A DNA stretch of 64,000 bases from Paenibacillus sp. FSL H8-0548 (GCF_038630985.1 NZ_CP152049.1:3243501-3307500); one strand, 5' to 3'. Positions 25,559-35,246 are shown, counted from the first letter of the stretch. The notes: generated by a model not told the origin, from the letters alone. Program-made: numbers and translations.

Positions 25559-26521
25559 TTGTTGGAGAAGCGTAAATTAGGCAGCAGTGAGCTCTATCCT
25601 TCCGTTATAGGATTCGGCTCGTACGCCGCGGGGAAGTTTGGCTGGGGTGAGGTCGATGATGATGATGTTATAGCTGCTATTCAACGGGCTTATGAACTAG
25701 GTATTACTTTCTATGATACGGCACCTGGTTATGGTCTTGGCCATTCAGAAGAAGTACTGGGCAGGGCAGTTAAGCCTTTTCGGGAGCATGTCATTATCGC
25801 CACAAAAGCTAATCTGCTATGGAAAGATCAAGGACATTTCACTATAAATGTAACGAAGGCGAAAATTGTTCGTGAGATTGAAGAAAGCTTGCGCCGGCTA
25901 AATACAGAATATATAGATTTATATCAGGTGCACTGGCCAAATTCCAATAATGAAACTCCAATTGAGGAGATATTTGAAACCTTAAATAAATTGGTTGAGC
26001 AGGGGAAAATACGTCATCTTGGTGTTTCGAATTTCAATGTTCAACAGCTTGTAGCAGCACAAACGGTAAGTCCAATTATTTCTTTGCAGTCGACATATAA
26101 TCTGTTCCAACGTGATGTGGAGCATGCGGCTTTGCCTTATGCAAAGCAGAGAAATATAGGCTTTATCCCCTACAGTCCACTGGCTCAAGGCTTGTTGACG
26201 GGCAAGTTCAACTATTTAACAAGGCTTTCCGAGACAGATGTTCGCAAACAGCTCAATCCCTTATTTTCTGATAAGCAGTTTATCAAAAATCTTGTGATCG
26301 TCGAAACTTTTACAGGTATAGCCCGGTCGATTGGTAAGCCGTTAAGTCAGGTTGCGATTAATTGGTTGTTGTATCGCAATGAAATTTCAGCAGTTATGGT
26401 TGGCGGCAAAACGATAAAACAAGTAGAGGAAAATGCAGCTGCTGCAAGATGGAGATTATCGAGAGAGGACTATGAGCAAATTAGTCGATTATTTGAGACG
26501 GATTCCTCCTATATGATATAA
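25559..26521 (+). CDS. Aldo/keto reductase
   Basis: A 320-residue NADPH-dependent (beta/alpha)8 oxidoreductase. The catalytic tetrad is visible as Asp (FYDTAPGYG), Tyr in the same segment, Lys (IATKAN) and His (QVHWPNS). SNF and QSTYNLF and the C-terminal VAINWLLYRNEISAVMVGGKT follow. It resembles YhdN/general-stress AKRs; the substrate is unknown. TTG start behind AAAGGAGG. It has its own consensus promoter and terminator, so it is monocistronic. Confidence 0.92.
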   Translation: MLEKRKLGSSELYPSVIGFGSYAAGKFGWGEVDDDDVIAAIQRAYELGITFYDTAPGYGLGHSEEVLGRAVKPFREHVIIATKANLLWKDQGHFTINVTKAKIVREIEESLRRLNTEYIDLYQVHWPNSNNETPIEEIFETLNKLVEQGKIRHLGVSNFNVQQLVAAQTVSPIISLQSTYNLFQRDVEHAALPYAKQRNIGFIPYSPLAQGLLTGKFNYLTRLSETDVRKQLNPLFSDKQFIKNLVIVETFTGIARSIGKPLSQVAINWLLYRNEISAVMVGGKTIKQVEENAAAARWRLSREDYEQISRLFETDSSYMI

Positions 26522-26541
26522 AAAAATATGATCTATACAAT

Positions 26542-26580
26542 AAAAGGAAGCAGCCTGTTAGCAAGGCTGCTTCCTTTTGT
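26542..26580 (+). terminator. Terminator after the aldo/keto reductase
   Basis: AAAAGGAAGCAGCCT pairs with AGGCTGCTTCCTTTT around a short loop. The two-hairpin intergenic repeat starts in its T tail. Confidence 0.88.
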
Positions 26581-26677
26581 TCAAATATAGGAAAGTATAT
26601 CCATTCGCCATACTTTCTCTATATTTCTCCGGAATGAAACGCGCCACCGCCATAAGGACGGCGCGTTTCACCTTGTT
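26578..26677 (+). repeat. Two-hairpin intergenic repeat, copy 1
   Basis: The first hairpin is TATAGGAAAGTA/TACTTTCTCTATA. Then TTTCTCCGGAATG, and the second hairpin is GAAACGCGCC/GGCGCGTTTC, ending CACCTTGTT. Related copies lie at 35176-35246, 39889-39933, 60880-60981 and 61290-61392. All lie between or at the ends of genes. Confidence 0.88.
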
Positions 26678-26693
26678 AATCGGACAATCCGTT

Positions 26694-29600
26694 TTAACTA
26701 ACCGTTTGCTTTGAGGAGGGAGCTGACTCACCGGTTGCATTCTCCGATGTTACATAAAATGATCCGGAGATTAGCGGAGCAACATACTCAAAGCTAGTTT
26801 CAGATGTGGAGCCGATTTTTGAATATTTTCCATCGTTATTTGAGCTGTAGTACACATGATATTGTGTGACTTGATCAGACACGCTGTTGGCTGCCCAGGT
26901 TAACCGTACGCTAAGGTCTGATTTCACTGCCTGCAGGCCCGTTGGAGCAGCAGATGCTGGAACTGAGGTATCCGTTCCCGTTCCATTCCCAGCCCCATTA
27001 TTATCGCTCACAGGCGGCTCAGGGACGATAGGAATGTTGCCATACTGAACTAGCTGGCTTGGTGCGGACTCCTTGCCGACAACATCAACTGCAGTGACAT
27101 AGTACGTATAGCTCTGAGAGGCAGATGCGTAAAGCTTCATACGCTTCTCGGTATCTGAAATAATGGACTCGCCTTGCTTCTCGTACTTTTGTTGATCGGT
27201 TGATCTGTAAACACGATAGCCGACTACGTCCGCTGCTGTACTACTATTAAAGGTTAAGATGAGCACGCCATCAGTCGACTGCAGCTTAACACTTGATGGC
27301 GGAGGAGGTGCTGCTCCGTCGTCAGTACGCGGATCGGGCTTAGATGGCGCGTTGTCTGCTGCGTCAGCAGGCAAGTATATCTCAAGCGCGCGTCTGCTGC
27401 TTGCTGGCAGCTTCGACTGCGCTTCTTTGATTTCATCCATTAGGACATCCAGTGGTTTTTTACGTTTAATAACGATTTTTTCCTTCACCATATCGCTTGG
27501 CGTAGCAGGATTCGGAACGTAATTAACACCTTCATAGGTTACATACGCCATCTTGACAAGCGCATCATCCGTTTTTTTAGGAATATCCTTTTTATTAAAC
27601 CAGTCGGTTACGAGCTTGCCTGCTTCCTTAGTTAGCTGGCTTGGCAGCAGGCCGCTTGCACTGGAAACGGTGGCCTTCACGATGCCTTCTGGACGTTCGA
27701 ACTCTTTAGTTACGAATATTTCCGGCTTAGTCTCTGCCATCTTGTTCATAATTAATGCCCATATCGAACGGGCTCGTGTTTTGCCGTTCTCGGATAAGGA
27801 ATTGACTTGTTCCTCGTAGCCAGCCCACACGCCGAGTGTAACATCAGGCGAGAAGCCCATGAACCAAACATCGCCATAGCTTTGCGTTGAGCCCGTTTTA
27901 CCTGCAATCGGAATTTCACCGTATTTATCGAATTGCGATTTTAGCTTGTTGGCAGAGCCGCTGCTGCTTGAGATAACGGTCGAGAGCATATCGGTCATCA
28001 AAAATGCGCTTTGCTCTGAGAACACACGAGTGGGCACATCTTTATGCTCATATACGATTTTACCGTTAGCATCGGTAATCTTTGAAATCATAAATGCATC
28101 ATTAAAAACGCCTTTGTTTGGAATGGCTCCGTATGCATTGGTAAGCTCCTCTACAGATACACCGATGCTGAGACCGCCGATAACGCCGGTTTGTGCATAA
28201 GCATCTTCAGGTTGCAGTGTTGTAATACCAAGCTTCTTGACAAATTCCCATGCGTTTTCGATTTTTACTTCTTCATTGAATATTTTTAAGGCTGGCAAGT
28301 TCAATGAACGGTTCAGAGCTTCGCGTGCGGTTACTAAACCTGCGAACTTCCGGTTTACGTTCATCGGAATATGAAAACCTTTCTGACCGTCCTTGAGAAC
28401 GATCGGTGCATCATCAATAATACTAGCAGGCTGGATAATTCCCATTTCAATTGCCGGCAAATAGGCAGCCAATGTTTTCATAGTTGAACCTGGCTGTCTC
28501 GTCATTTGAGTCGCGTAGTTCAACTGCTCCTCGTAGAAGTCACGGCCTTCAAGCATTCCTAATATCGCACCTGATTTATGGTCAAGCATGATGGCAGCAA
28601 TTTGTTCTAATCCTTTAGTCTCACTGTAAGGCGTAAAGTTTTCGTCGTTGGTTCCAATTTCACGCATGAGCTGATAAATATCTTTGTCAATGGTCGTATA
28701 AACATGATAACCGCCGCGAAGGAGATGATCACGTGCTTCCTCGATGAGAGCAGCGTTTTCTTTTTTTCTCAGATCAGCTTTGGTTAATTTGCTGTCTTGC
28801 TCCATCAGCATAATTTCTGCAGCTTGCCGCTCAGCTTCGAGCATTAAATAAGGATAGGTGGTGTAGGCCTTCTCAGAAGGCTCAGCAAGTGTTTTTCTAA
28901 TATCAAATTTGAGAGCTTCATCATATTCTTGCTGAGTGATGCGGCCTGTCTCGAACATTCGCTTCAATACAGTCCGTTGACGGCCTAACGCCAGGTCGAA
29001 GCCTGCTTGATTAAATTGTCCCTTGCCTGTGTAGGCTGTATACGCGGATGGACGCTGCGGCAGCCCGGCTAAATAAGCGGATTGTGCTATATTTAGCTGG
29101 TTAAGATCAGTAATATTAAAGATCCCTTTGGAAGCAGCTTTAATTCCGAATAAATTATAGCCGCTGTTGCCGTTACCAAACGGTACCTTGTTCAAGTAAG
29201 CTGCCAATATCTCTTTCTTAGTCAAATATCGTTCCATTCGCAGCGATAAAAATATTTCTTTTATTTTACGACTGTCCGTTTTGTCTAAGCTTAAAAATAC
29301 GCGACGGGCTAGCTGCTGGGTCAGCGTGCTTCCCCCGGTTTGTGTATCTTCATTTAAAAGCTTTTGTTTAACCGCACGACCAAGTCCATTAATGTCTACG
29401 CCCTTGTGTTCAAGAAAGTTGTTGTCTTCAATACCGAGTACGGCATTGATGACCTGGGGCGGTAAATCATCATATGTAATAATCATTCGGTCTTCTGATG
29501 TTCTAAGCTGACCAATAAGAGATTCATCATTGAAGTAAACGAAGCCGGTAATTGCATTTTCGCCAACTTTTTCTTCAATTAATGTACGTGGTCGTATTTC

Positions 29601-29765
29601 TTCGTTTTTCACATTTGCTGCAACATAGCCGGTTACTGCGCCCCCAGCAAGCAAAGCGATGAAGATTCCGAAATATACCATCCATTTTACTGTTATAAAA
29701 GTTACAATTCCAAAAGTACGCCACTTGCTTCGTTTGACTGGCGTAGGTTGACGATCTTCTTGCAT
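26694..29765 (-). CDS. Bifunctional penicillin-binding protein 1A with fibronectin type III tail
   Basis: A 1023-residue class A PBP that polymerises and cross-links peptidoglycan. A cytoplasmic N-terminus and a membrane helix (about residues 20-48) precede the GT51 glycosyltransferase (EDNNFLEHKGVD, then GGSTLTQQLARRVFLS). The transpeptidase domain has SxxK at Ser427 and KTGS at 623-626. After about residue 745 come a Pro/Asp linker and two fibronectin type III-like modules, an extension common in Paenibacillus. An SD of GGAGGAGG precedes the ATG at 29765; the frame continues to 29816 without one. Confidence 0.93.
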   Translation of the reverse strand: MQEDRQPTPVKRSKWRTFGIVTFITVKWMVYFGIFIALLAGGAVTGYVAANVKNEEIRPRTLIEEKVGENAITGFVYFNDESLIGQLRTSEDRMIITYDDLPPQVINAVLGIEDNNFLEHKGVDINGLGRAVKQKLLNEDTQTGGSTLTQQLARRVFLSLDKTDSRKIKEIFLSLRMERYLTKKEILAAYLNKVPFGNGNSGYNLFGIKAASKGIFNITDLNQLNIAQSAYLAGLPQRPSAYTAYTGKGQFNQAGFDLALGRQRTVLKRMFETGRITQQEYDEALKFDIRKTLAEPSEKAYTTYPYLMLEAERQAAEIMLMEQDSKLTKADLRKKENAALIEEARDHLLRGGYHVYTTIDKDIYQLMREIGTNDENFTPYSETKGLEQIAAIMLDHKSGAILGMLEGRDFYEEQLNYATQMTRQPGSTMKTLAAYLPAIEMGIIQPASIIDDAPIVLKDGQKGFHIPMNVNRKFAGLVTAREALNRSLNLPALKIFNEEVKIENAWEFVKKLGITTLQPEDAYAQTGVIGGLSIGVSVEELTNAYGAIPNKGVFNDAFMISKITDANGKIVYEHKDVPTRVFSEQSAFLMTDMLSTVISSSSGSANKLKSQFDKYGEIPIAGKTGSTQSYGDVWFMGFSPDVTLGVWAGYEEQVNSLSENGKTRARSIWALIMNKMAETKPEIFVTKEFERPEGIVKATVSSASGLLPSQLTKEAGKLVTDWFNKKDIPKKTDDALVKMAYVTYEGVNYVPNPATPSDMVKEKIVIKRKKPLDVLMDEIKEAQSKLPASSRRALEIYLPADAADNAPSKPDPRTDDGAAPPPPSSVKLQSTDGVLILTFNSSTAADVVGYRVYRSTDQQKYEKQGESIISDTEKRMKLYASASQSYTYYVTAVDVVGKESAPSQLVQYGNIPIVPEPPVSDNNGAGNGTGTDTSVPASAAPTGLQAVKSDLSVRLTWAANSVSDQVTQYHVYYSSNNDGKYSKIGSTSETSFEYVAPLISGSFYVTSENATGESAPSSKQTVS

Positions 29766-29995
29766 TATTATGACTCCTCCTCCAAATAGCACACCTATTA
29801 TAACATAAATCTCCAAAGTATCGCATACTTTAACGATTTTTGACTTTTACGCGGTGATCATCCAATGTCTATATATACGCAAACGAGTAAAGAAAAGTTG
29901 TATGGCAAAGTGAAAATGGAAAGGAAGAAACAGCAAATGACGTTTGAGTGTTTGCTTGCTATAATGCTAGTTAAAGCAACAAAATTCTTTTTTTT

Positions 29996-30021
29996 GGAAA
30001 CAAAATCCCATTTTGTACGTA
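29996..30021 (+). promoter_or_regulatory. SigW-like ECF promoter of nfeD-flotillin
   Basis: GGAAAC (29996-30001) and CGTA (30018-30021) are separated by exactly 16 bp, the spacing and core of B. subtilis SigW promoters (TGAAAC, N16, CGTA). The homologous yuaF-yuaG-yuaI operon is known to be SigW-controlled. Confidence 0.72.
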
Positions 30022-30067
30022 TTAAATAACAGAAGACCTTACATCTAAGGGATAATATGAGAGGAGG

Positions 30068-30604
30068 ATGAAGTTGGAGACGCTATTTATGTCCTGTTTA
30101 GTCGGAGGAATTCTATATGCACTCATTAGCGTTGTTTTCGGGGATTGGTTGGGACTAGCGCTCGACGGTGCGCTCGATTTTCTATCATTAGACGGTCATT
30201 CATGGCTGTCGCCGACTGCTCTTGTAGGTGGAATCACCGTATTTGGCGGTGCTGGCCTCATGCTGGAGAAGTATACGGTCTTTGGTTCAGCTTCAATTGT
30301 CATTATGGCTTTGTTAATTGGGCTGATAGCAGGAACAGCAGTGTTTTTTCTGTATATCAAGCCGATGGAACAAAGTGAGAACTCCATTGCGTTTTCACTT
30401 AACGGACTATCAGGCATGGTCGCTGAAGTGCTGACTCCAATTCCTGCTTCGGGCTATGGGGAAGTAATGGTCAAGGTTGGGGCCGGTAATACGAATCAAA
30501 TCGCAGCGAGTTTCGATGGCGTTGATATTGCAGGAGGTGCAAAGGTCGTAGTAATAGAGGTAAAGGACAGCACGCTTTATGTATCGGAGATAGACCTATT
30601 ATAA
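30068..30604 (+). CDS. NfeD family membrane protein (YuaF type)
   Basis: 178 residues with helices near residues 5-25, 48-65 and 75-95, then a soluble C-terminal OB-fold-like domain (LSGMVAEVLTPIPASGYGEVMVKV). NfeD proteins accompany flotillins and help organise membrane microdomains. Here the flotillin gene follows 27 bp later, as in yuaF-yuaG of B. subtilis. The ATG at 30068 touches the GGAGG site; the TTG at 30074 has better spacing and may be the true start. Confidence 0.88.
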   Translation: MKLETLFMSCLVGGILYALISVVFGDWLGLALDGALDFLSLDGHSWLSPTALVGGITVFGGAGLMLEKYTVFGSASIVIMALLIGLIAGTAVFFLYIKPMEQSENSIAFSLNGLSGMVAEVLTPIPASGYGEVMVKVGAGNTNQIAASFDGVDIAGGAKVVVIEVKDSTLYVSEIDLL

Positions 30605-30631
30605 AACAACCAGTGGGGAGGAGTTATACTT

Positions 30632-32158
30632 ATGCCAGAATCTTTGGTTATACCTATTATTGTCGTTGGAGTTCTTGTCGTTCTTGGTCTTGCCTTCTGG
30701 GCGCGCTACAGAACCGTTAGTCCGGATGAGGCGATGCTCGTAACAGGATCGTTTCTTGGCAGCAAACATGCAAGCACGGACGAATCGGGCCGCAAAGTGA
30801 AAATTATTAGAGGTGGAGGGGCGTTCATTCTACCTATTTTCCAAAAAGCCGAGTTTCTATCTTTACTTTCACATAAGCTTGATGTCTCAACTCCTGAGGT
30901 GTACACAGAACTAGGGGTTCCTGTTATGGCAGATGGGGTCGCTATCATTAAAATAGGTGGAGCAGTTGAGGACGTTGCAACGGCCGCAGAGCAATTTTTA
31001 GGCAAGCCCACCGAAGCCTTGAAGAGTGAGGCACAGGAAGTGCTTGAAGGCCATTTGCGCGCAATACTGGGCTCCATGACTGTTGAAGAGGTTTATCGAA
31101 ACCGTGATAAGTTTGCGCAAGAGGTACAAGGGGTTGCAGCTAAAGATTTGAAGAAAATGGGGCTTCAGATCGTTTCCTTCACGATTAAAGATTTGCGAGA
31201 TAAGCATGGATACTTAGATGCGCTTGGTAAGCCAAGAATTGCTGCAGTGAAGCGGGATGCGGAAATTGCAGAAGCCGAGGCAGTACGGGATGCTCGAATT
31301 CAGAAAGCGCTTGCGTCTGAGGCGGGTCAGAAGGCTGAGCTTGTTCGTGATACAAATATTGCTGAGGCGGAGAAGGAGAAGGAAATGAAGGTTGCTTCCT
31401 TTAAACGCGATCAAGATACAGCAAAGGCGGAAGCGGATCAGGCTTATTCCATTCAAGAAGCTCGTGCGAAGCAAAGCGTTGTCGAAGAGCAGATGAAGGT
31501 AGAGCTCGTACGTAAAGAGCGCGAGATTGATCTAGAGGGCAAAGAAATACTCCGCCGGGAGAAGCAGTATGACGCAGAAGTGAAGAAGAAGGCGGATGCG
31601 GATCGCTACGCAGTTGAACAAGCAGCAGAAGCGAATAAAGCGAAGCAACTTCGTGAAGCGGATGCAGTGCAGTATCGTATTGAAGCAGAAGCTAAGGCGC
31701 ATGCTGCGCAGAAGCGATTGGACGGTTTGGCAGTAGCGGAGGCAGAGAGAGCTAAGGGTACGGCTGAGGCCGATGTTATTCGTCTTCGCGGTTTGGCTGA
31801 AGCGGAAGCGAAAGAGAAGCTCGCGGAAGCCTTTGCGAAATTTGGAGAGGCTGCGGTTCTCGATATTATTGTCAAAATGCTGCCGGAGCTTGCTGGTAAA
31901 ATAGCAGAGCCTCTCAGCAATATTGATAAGCTTACAGTCGTTGATACTGGCAACGGCGAGGGTGCTGCAAGGGTAAGCAACTATGTAACGTCATTGATGT
32001 CGACAGCTCCAGAAATGCTGAAGAGTGTGTCGGGTATCGATGTGAATGCTCTTATTAAAGGGTTAACTAGCAAAACGTTAACTGCTCCAGCTCCAAGTGT
32101 GAAGCCAGTTGAAATTATTCCTGCACCTGCAGCACCAAAGCTTCCTGACCTATCGTAA
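30632..32158 (+). CDS. floT: Flotillin-like protein FloT
   Basis: 508 residues: an N-terminal membrane anchor (VIPIIVVGVLVVLGLAFWARY), an SPFH/band 7 domain (about 30-200) and a long Ala/Glu/Lys-rich coiled coil (about 215-400, many AEA and KA repeats), ending in a Pro-rich tail. Flotillins scaffold functional membrane microdomains and influence secretion, signalling and cell-wall enzymes. It is the second gene of the nfeD-floT operon behind a SigW-like promoter, which suggests induction by envelope stress. Confidence 0.95.
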   Translation: MPESLVIPIIVVGVLVVLGLAFWARYRTVSPDEAMLVTGSFLGSKHASTDESGRKVKIIRGGGAFILPIFQKAEFLSLLSHKLDVSTPEVYTELGVPVMADGVAIIKIGGAVEDVATAAEQFLGKPTEALKSEAQEVLEGHLRAILGSMTVEEVYRNRDKFAQEVQGVAAKDLKKMGLQIVSFTIKDLRDKHGYLDALGKPRIAAVKRDAEIAEAEAVRDARIQKALASEAGQKAELVRDTNIAEAEKEKEMKVASFKRDQDTAKAEADQAYSIQEARAKQSVVEEQMKVELVRKEREIDLEGKEILRREKQYDAEVKKKADADRYAVEQAAEANKAKQLREADAVQYRIEAEAKAHAAQKRLDGLAVAEAERAKGTAEADVIRLRGLAEAEAKEKLAEAFAKFGEAAVLDIIVKMLPELAGKIAEPLSNIDKLTVVDTGNGEGAARVSNYVTSLMSTAPEMLKSVSGIDVNALIKGLTSKTLTAPAPSVKPVEIIPAPAAPKLPDLS

Positions 32159-32175
32159 TATAGCGTATAGACAAG

Positions 32176-32211
32176 AAAAAGCCTTGAACCCAATGGGTTC
32201 AAGGCTTTTTT
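32176..32211. terminator. Bidirectional terminator between floT and rpsD
   Basis: AAAAAGCCTTGAACCC pairs perfectly with GGGTTCAAGGCTTTTT around a 4-base loop between the convergent genes. Confidence 0.92.
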
Positions 32212-32216
32212 CAATA

Positions 32217-32819
32217 TTAACGGCTGTAGAATTCGACGATTTGTTTCTCGTCGATATCTTGGGAAAGCTCACCGCGGTCAGGCAGACGAAGGAATTTACC
32301 TTCCAATGCTTGATCGTTGAACTCCAAGTAGTTCGGAAGGTGATGACGACCTTCCATTGCTTCTTTAATTGTTCTTAGGCTGCGGCTGCGCTCGCGCAAA
32401 CCGATTACATCGCCTAGTGAAACGCTATAAGAAGCGATATCCACTTTCTTGCCGTTTACAGTTACGTGACCGTGTGCTACCAATTGACGTGCTCCTGCAC
32501 GAGAGTTGGAAAGGCCAAGACGGTAAACAAGGTTGTCAAGACGGCTTTCAAGGAGGCCCATGAAGTTTTCACCGGCTTTACCTTTCATTTTTGCCGCTTT
32601 GTCAAACAAGTTGCGGAATTGTTTTTCATTCAAACCGTACATGTGACGAAGCTTTTGCTTCTCTTGCAATTGAACGCCATAGCCGCTCAGTTTTTTGCGT
32701 TGGTTAGGTCCATGTTGACCTGGTGGAAATGCGCGTTTAGCTAGTTCTTTACCTGTGCCGCTCAAAGAAATTCCAAGGCGACGGCTTAGTTTAAATTTAG
32801 GTCCTGTATAACGTGACAT
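32217..32819 (-). CDS. rpsD: 30S ribosomal protein S4
   Basis: 200 residues starting [19 protein letters not shown], the conserved S4 N-terminus, followed by the S4 RNA-binding domain ([30 protein letters not shown]). It binds 16S rRNA early in 30S assembly. The frame extends to 32885, but family homology and an AAGGAG site place the start at 32819. Codon use is strongly biased, as expected for a ribosomal protein. As in B. subtilis it is a single gene away from the main ribosomal operons. Confidence 0.97.
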   Translation of the reverse strand: MSRYTGPKFKLSRRLGISLSGTGKELAKRAFPPGQHGPNQRKKLSGYGVQLQEKQKLRHMYGLNEKQFRNLFDKAAKMKGKAGENFMGLLESRLDNLVYRLGLSNSRAGARQLVAHGHVTVNGKKVDIASYSVSLGDVIGLRERSRSLRTIKEAMEGRHHLPNYLEFNDQALEGKFLRLPDRGELSQDIDEKQIVEFYSR

Positions 32820-32860
32820 ACGTAATATTAACTCCTTCATCAAATAAATTTGTGAATGGG

Positions 32861-32962
32861 GTTGTGTTTCGCCGAATACGTCCATCGTCCGAGCATGCTC
32901 GTCCCTGTCAGGCTAGTCAGCCGCTGGCCTGCAGTGAACGTATTTCATGAGGGTGACACAAA
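32861..32962 (-). promoter_or_regulatory. Structured rpsD leader, probable S4 autoregulatory element
   Basis: On the rpsD strand a nested structure can form. The outermost arms are ACACAA/TTGTGT, then AATACGT (32938-32944) with ACGTATT (32875-32881), enclosing a CAGGC/GCCTG hairpin and a perfect CGAGCATGCTCG hairpin. A branched leader just upstream of a lone rpsD fits the known S4 feedback control in Bacillus. I judge the assignment from position and folding only. Confidence 0.6.
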
Positions 32963-33183
32963 ACCGTACGCCCATCTATTCATCAATAAATAATATATGA
33001 AATCGGTAGTTGTTGTCAAGGTTCAAGTGTGAAATTAAAAGTATTGAAAATAGCATCTAAAGTCCTATACTTTTCCAAGCATGATAGTGCATTATTCTCA
33101 AAAATGAAGTATGATAATAATAAAATTTAGCGGCAATTGGGAAGCTCATCTCCTTATTTGGCAGATGGAAGGGTTGGGGCTGC

Positions 33184-35127
33184 ATGGTTGAACGAATGAA
33201 AAGTAATTTTGCATATCGTAAAACATCACCTATCGAGATTACGTCAGCAGATTCACAACCGGTTTGGTTTAATAATGAAGATATTAGCGATGCAGATGAG
33301 CCTTTGCTGAATCCATTATTAGAAAACAGTTTTCAACAGTGGGCAAGTGAGTCAGAAGAACTGACCTTGTTCGAGACTGGCGAATTTATGTTGTTTAATA
33401 AAGCTGTACAAGAAATTGCAGCAGCAGGATGCATCAACACAAATAAGGCCGATTATAATAGTACGGAACTGGAAGCACTAATTAAAGATGTGCTAGGCAG
33501 CGGACAAGCTGGCTGCACAGTTATAGAAAATAGGTATATAACAGCAATACCGATTTATAGAAGAAAAGATAAATCGGTATTTTGCGTTTTTGCATATGTG
33601 ACACTAGTCGAATCCCAGCAGGATCGACCGCTTCTCCAAGCTTGTGCCCGTCACTTTCGATGCTGCTTTTATCAGAATTTTGAATTGCTTTACGTAAAGG
33701 ATCTTCTTCTTCAGCAGCAGCGGGCAGACAAGGAAGCGGATAGAAGAGATGAGTTATTTAAAGCGACTAAACGACTTTACAATCAAATTGACGTTTCCTC
33801 AGTGCTCTCAGAGCTGCTGAGCAGTTTGGAAAGCTTTTATCCTAGCTCTGAGGTCGTTTTATTTTTGTCGCAGGATCATTTGAATGGGGATCCGCGTGTG
33901 AGGCCTCTCATATTCAAAAATATAGAGCATGATCCGGTTGCAAAAGCATTTTTAAATGAAAAGTCCGTAACAGAGCATGATCGGGATGGAACGCTTCGGC
34001 TTGCAGTGCCCATGACAGGTAAGCAGGCCGCTTACGGAGTGCTGTACATGACCATTGGTCCTGGCAAATGGGACGAGTCGGATTTAGCGGCCTTTCTCAT
34101 ACTTGCGGATACGTCAGGGTTCGCCTTCGAGAACGCTAAGCTGTATGAGCAATCTAATCTGCTTATTAATGAGCTGCGTTTAATTAATGAGCTAACGAAG
34201 CGCTTGAACCAGTCACTGAAGCTAAAAGAGATTTTTCAATTTGCTACGAGCGAGCTTTTGACGATATTTGATGCTGATTATTGCTGTATATTGCAGCTTA
34301 ACAAAGATAAAAATGAATTTGCTGTGGTGTCAAGCAACTTTTCTGCACTTTCTAGCGAAGTGTTCTCACCAGACTACGGCTTCTGCGGCATGGTCTATCG
34401 TACACGGGAGCCGCTAATTATTTCAGATTATTGGCATACCCGTGTTGTAACCTCCAAGCTCATGGACAATACCAGCTCGAGATCGCTTATTGCAGCGCCC
34501 ATTTTAGTTGACGGGGAGGTTGTTGGCGTCATTTTGGTGACACACAAAGCCGCAAGCTTCTTCTCATACGAGAACTATAAACTGCTGCAGGTTATGAGCA
34601 CCCATATCGGTCTTGCCGTGACCAACGCTTCCTTGCATGCAGAGGTGCGTCGAATGGTTATTACAGATAATCTGACCGGTTTGCATGCGCGCCATTATTT
34701 AAATGAGCAAATCCAAAGACGTCAGCGCAAAGATGTATTTGGTGCACTTATTCTTGTGGATATTGACTTTTTCAAGCGAGTAAACGACACGTACGGACAT
34801 CAAGTAGGCGATCGGATTCTCATACAGGTAAGCGAAATTATTCGCAGCACGATTAGACAAGGAGATATTGCGGCACGCTGGGGCGGCGAAGAGCTTGCTG
34901 TTTACCTCCCGGGAATTAAAGCAGAGCAGGCTTATCGGATAGCTGAGCGTATACGACTTCATGTTGAGAATGAAACGGAGCCTGTCGTGACGGTATCGTG
35001 TGGCGTGTCGGAATGGACCTTTGAGGACGAAAAGATCAGCGTAGAATCATTATTTTATCGTGCTGACATGGCACTCTATGAAGCGAAGAACAATGGGAGA
35101 AATTGTATTTATATTAGACAAAGTTGA
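33184..35127 (+). CDS. Diguanylate cyclase with GAF domains (GGEEL)
   Basis: A 647-residue cytosolic signalling protein. An N-terminal region of about 180 residues has no clear domain, two GAF-like sensory domains follow (about 195-320 and 335-490), and a C-terminal GGDEF domain (about 500-645) ends the protein. The active-site loop is GGEEL at 567-571, a catalytically competent variant, and RQGD at 558-561 is an inhibitory RxxD site exactly five residues upstream. It should make cyclic di-GMP with product inhibition in response to a GAF ligand. No phosphodiesterase adjoins it. Confidence 0.92.
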   Translation: MVERMKSNFAYRKTSPIEITSADSQPVWFNNEDISDADEPLLNPLLENSFQQWASESEELTLFETGEFMLFNKAVQEIAAAGCINTNKADYNSTELEALIKDVLGSGQAGCTVIENRYITAIPIYRRKDKSVFCVFAYVTLVESQQDRPLLQACARHFRCCFYQNFELLYVKDLLLQQQRADKEADRRDELFKATKRLYNQIDVSSVLSELLSSLESFYPSSEVVLFLSQDHLNGDPRVRPLIFKNIEHDPVAKAFLNEKSVTEHDRDGTLRLAVPMTGKQAAYGVLYMTIGPGKWDESDLAAFLILADTSGFAFENAKLYEQSNLLINELRLINELTKRLNQSLKLKEIFQFATSELLTIFDADYCCILQLNKDKNEFAVVSSNFSALSSEVFSPDYGFCGMVYRTREPLIISDYWHTRVVTSKLMDNTSSRSLIAAPILVDGEVVGVILVTHKAASFFSYENYKLLQVMSTHIGLAVTNASLHAEVRRMVITDNLTGLHARHYLNEQIQRRQRKDVFGALILVDIDFFKRVNDTYGHQVGDRILIQVSEIIRSTIRQGDIAARWGGEELAVYLPGIKAEQAYRIAERIRLHVENETEPVVTVSCGVSEWTFEDEKISVESLFYRADMALYEAKNNGRNCIYIRQS

Positions 35128-35154
35128 TGCTTTCAGAATAGGTAAGATAATTAG

Positions 35155-35178
35155 GGATGCCATTTATGGCATCCTTTT
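35155..35178 (+). terminator. Terminator after the GGDEF gene
   Basis: GGATGCC and GGCATCC form a short perfect hairpin with a 6-base loop followed by TTTTCT. Confidence 0.7.
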
Positions 35179-35246
35179 CTCTATATTTCTGGGGATGAAA
35201 CGCGCTGGCGCCGCCAAAGGACGGAGACAGCCGTTTCACCTTGTTT
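35176..35246 (+). repeat. Two-hairpin intergenic repeat, copy 2 (5' half missing)
   Basis: It begins at TCTATATTTCT and carries GGGATGAAACGCGC through CCGTTTCACCTTGTTT. The first hairpin of the family is absent and the terminator of the GGDEF gene takes its place. The element is diverged from the other copies. Confidence 0.75.

Noticed and set aside
30706..31077. Long reverse frame inside flotillin
   Set aside because: It is a shadow of the Ala/Glu/Lys-rich flotillin coding sequence and has no ribosome site.
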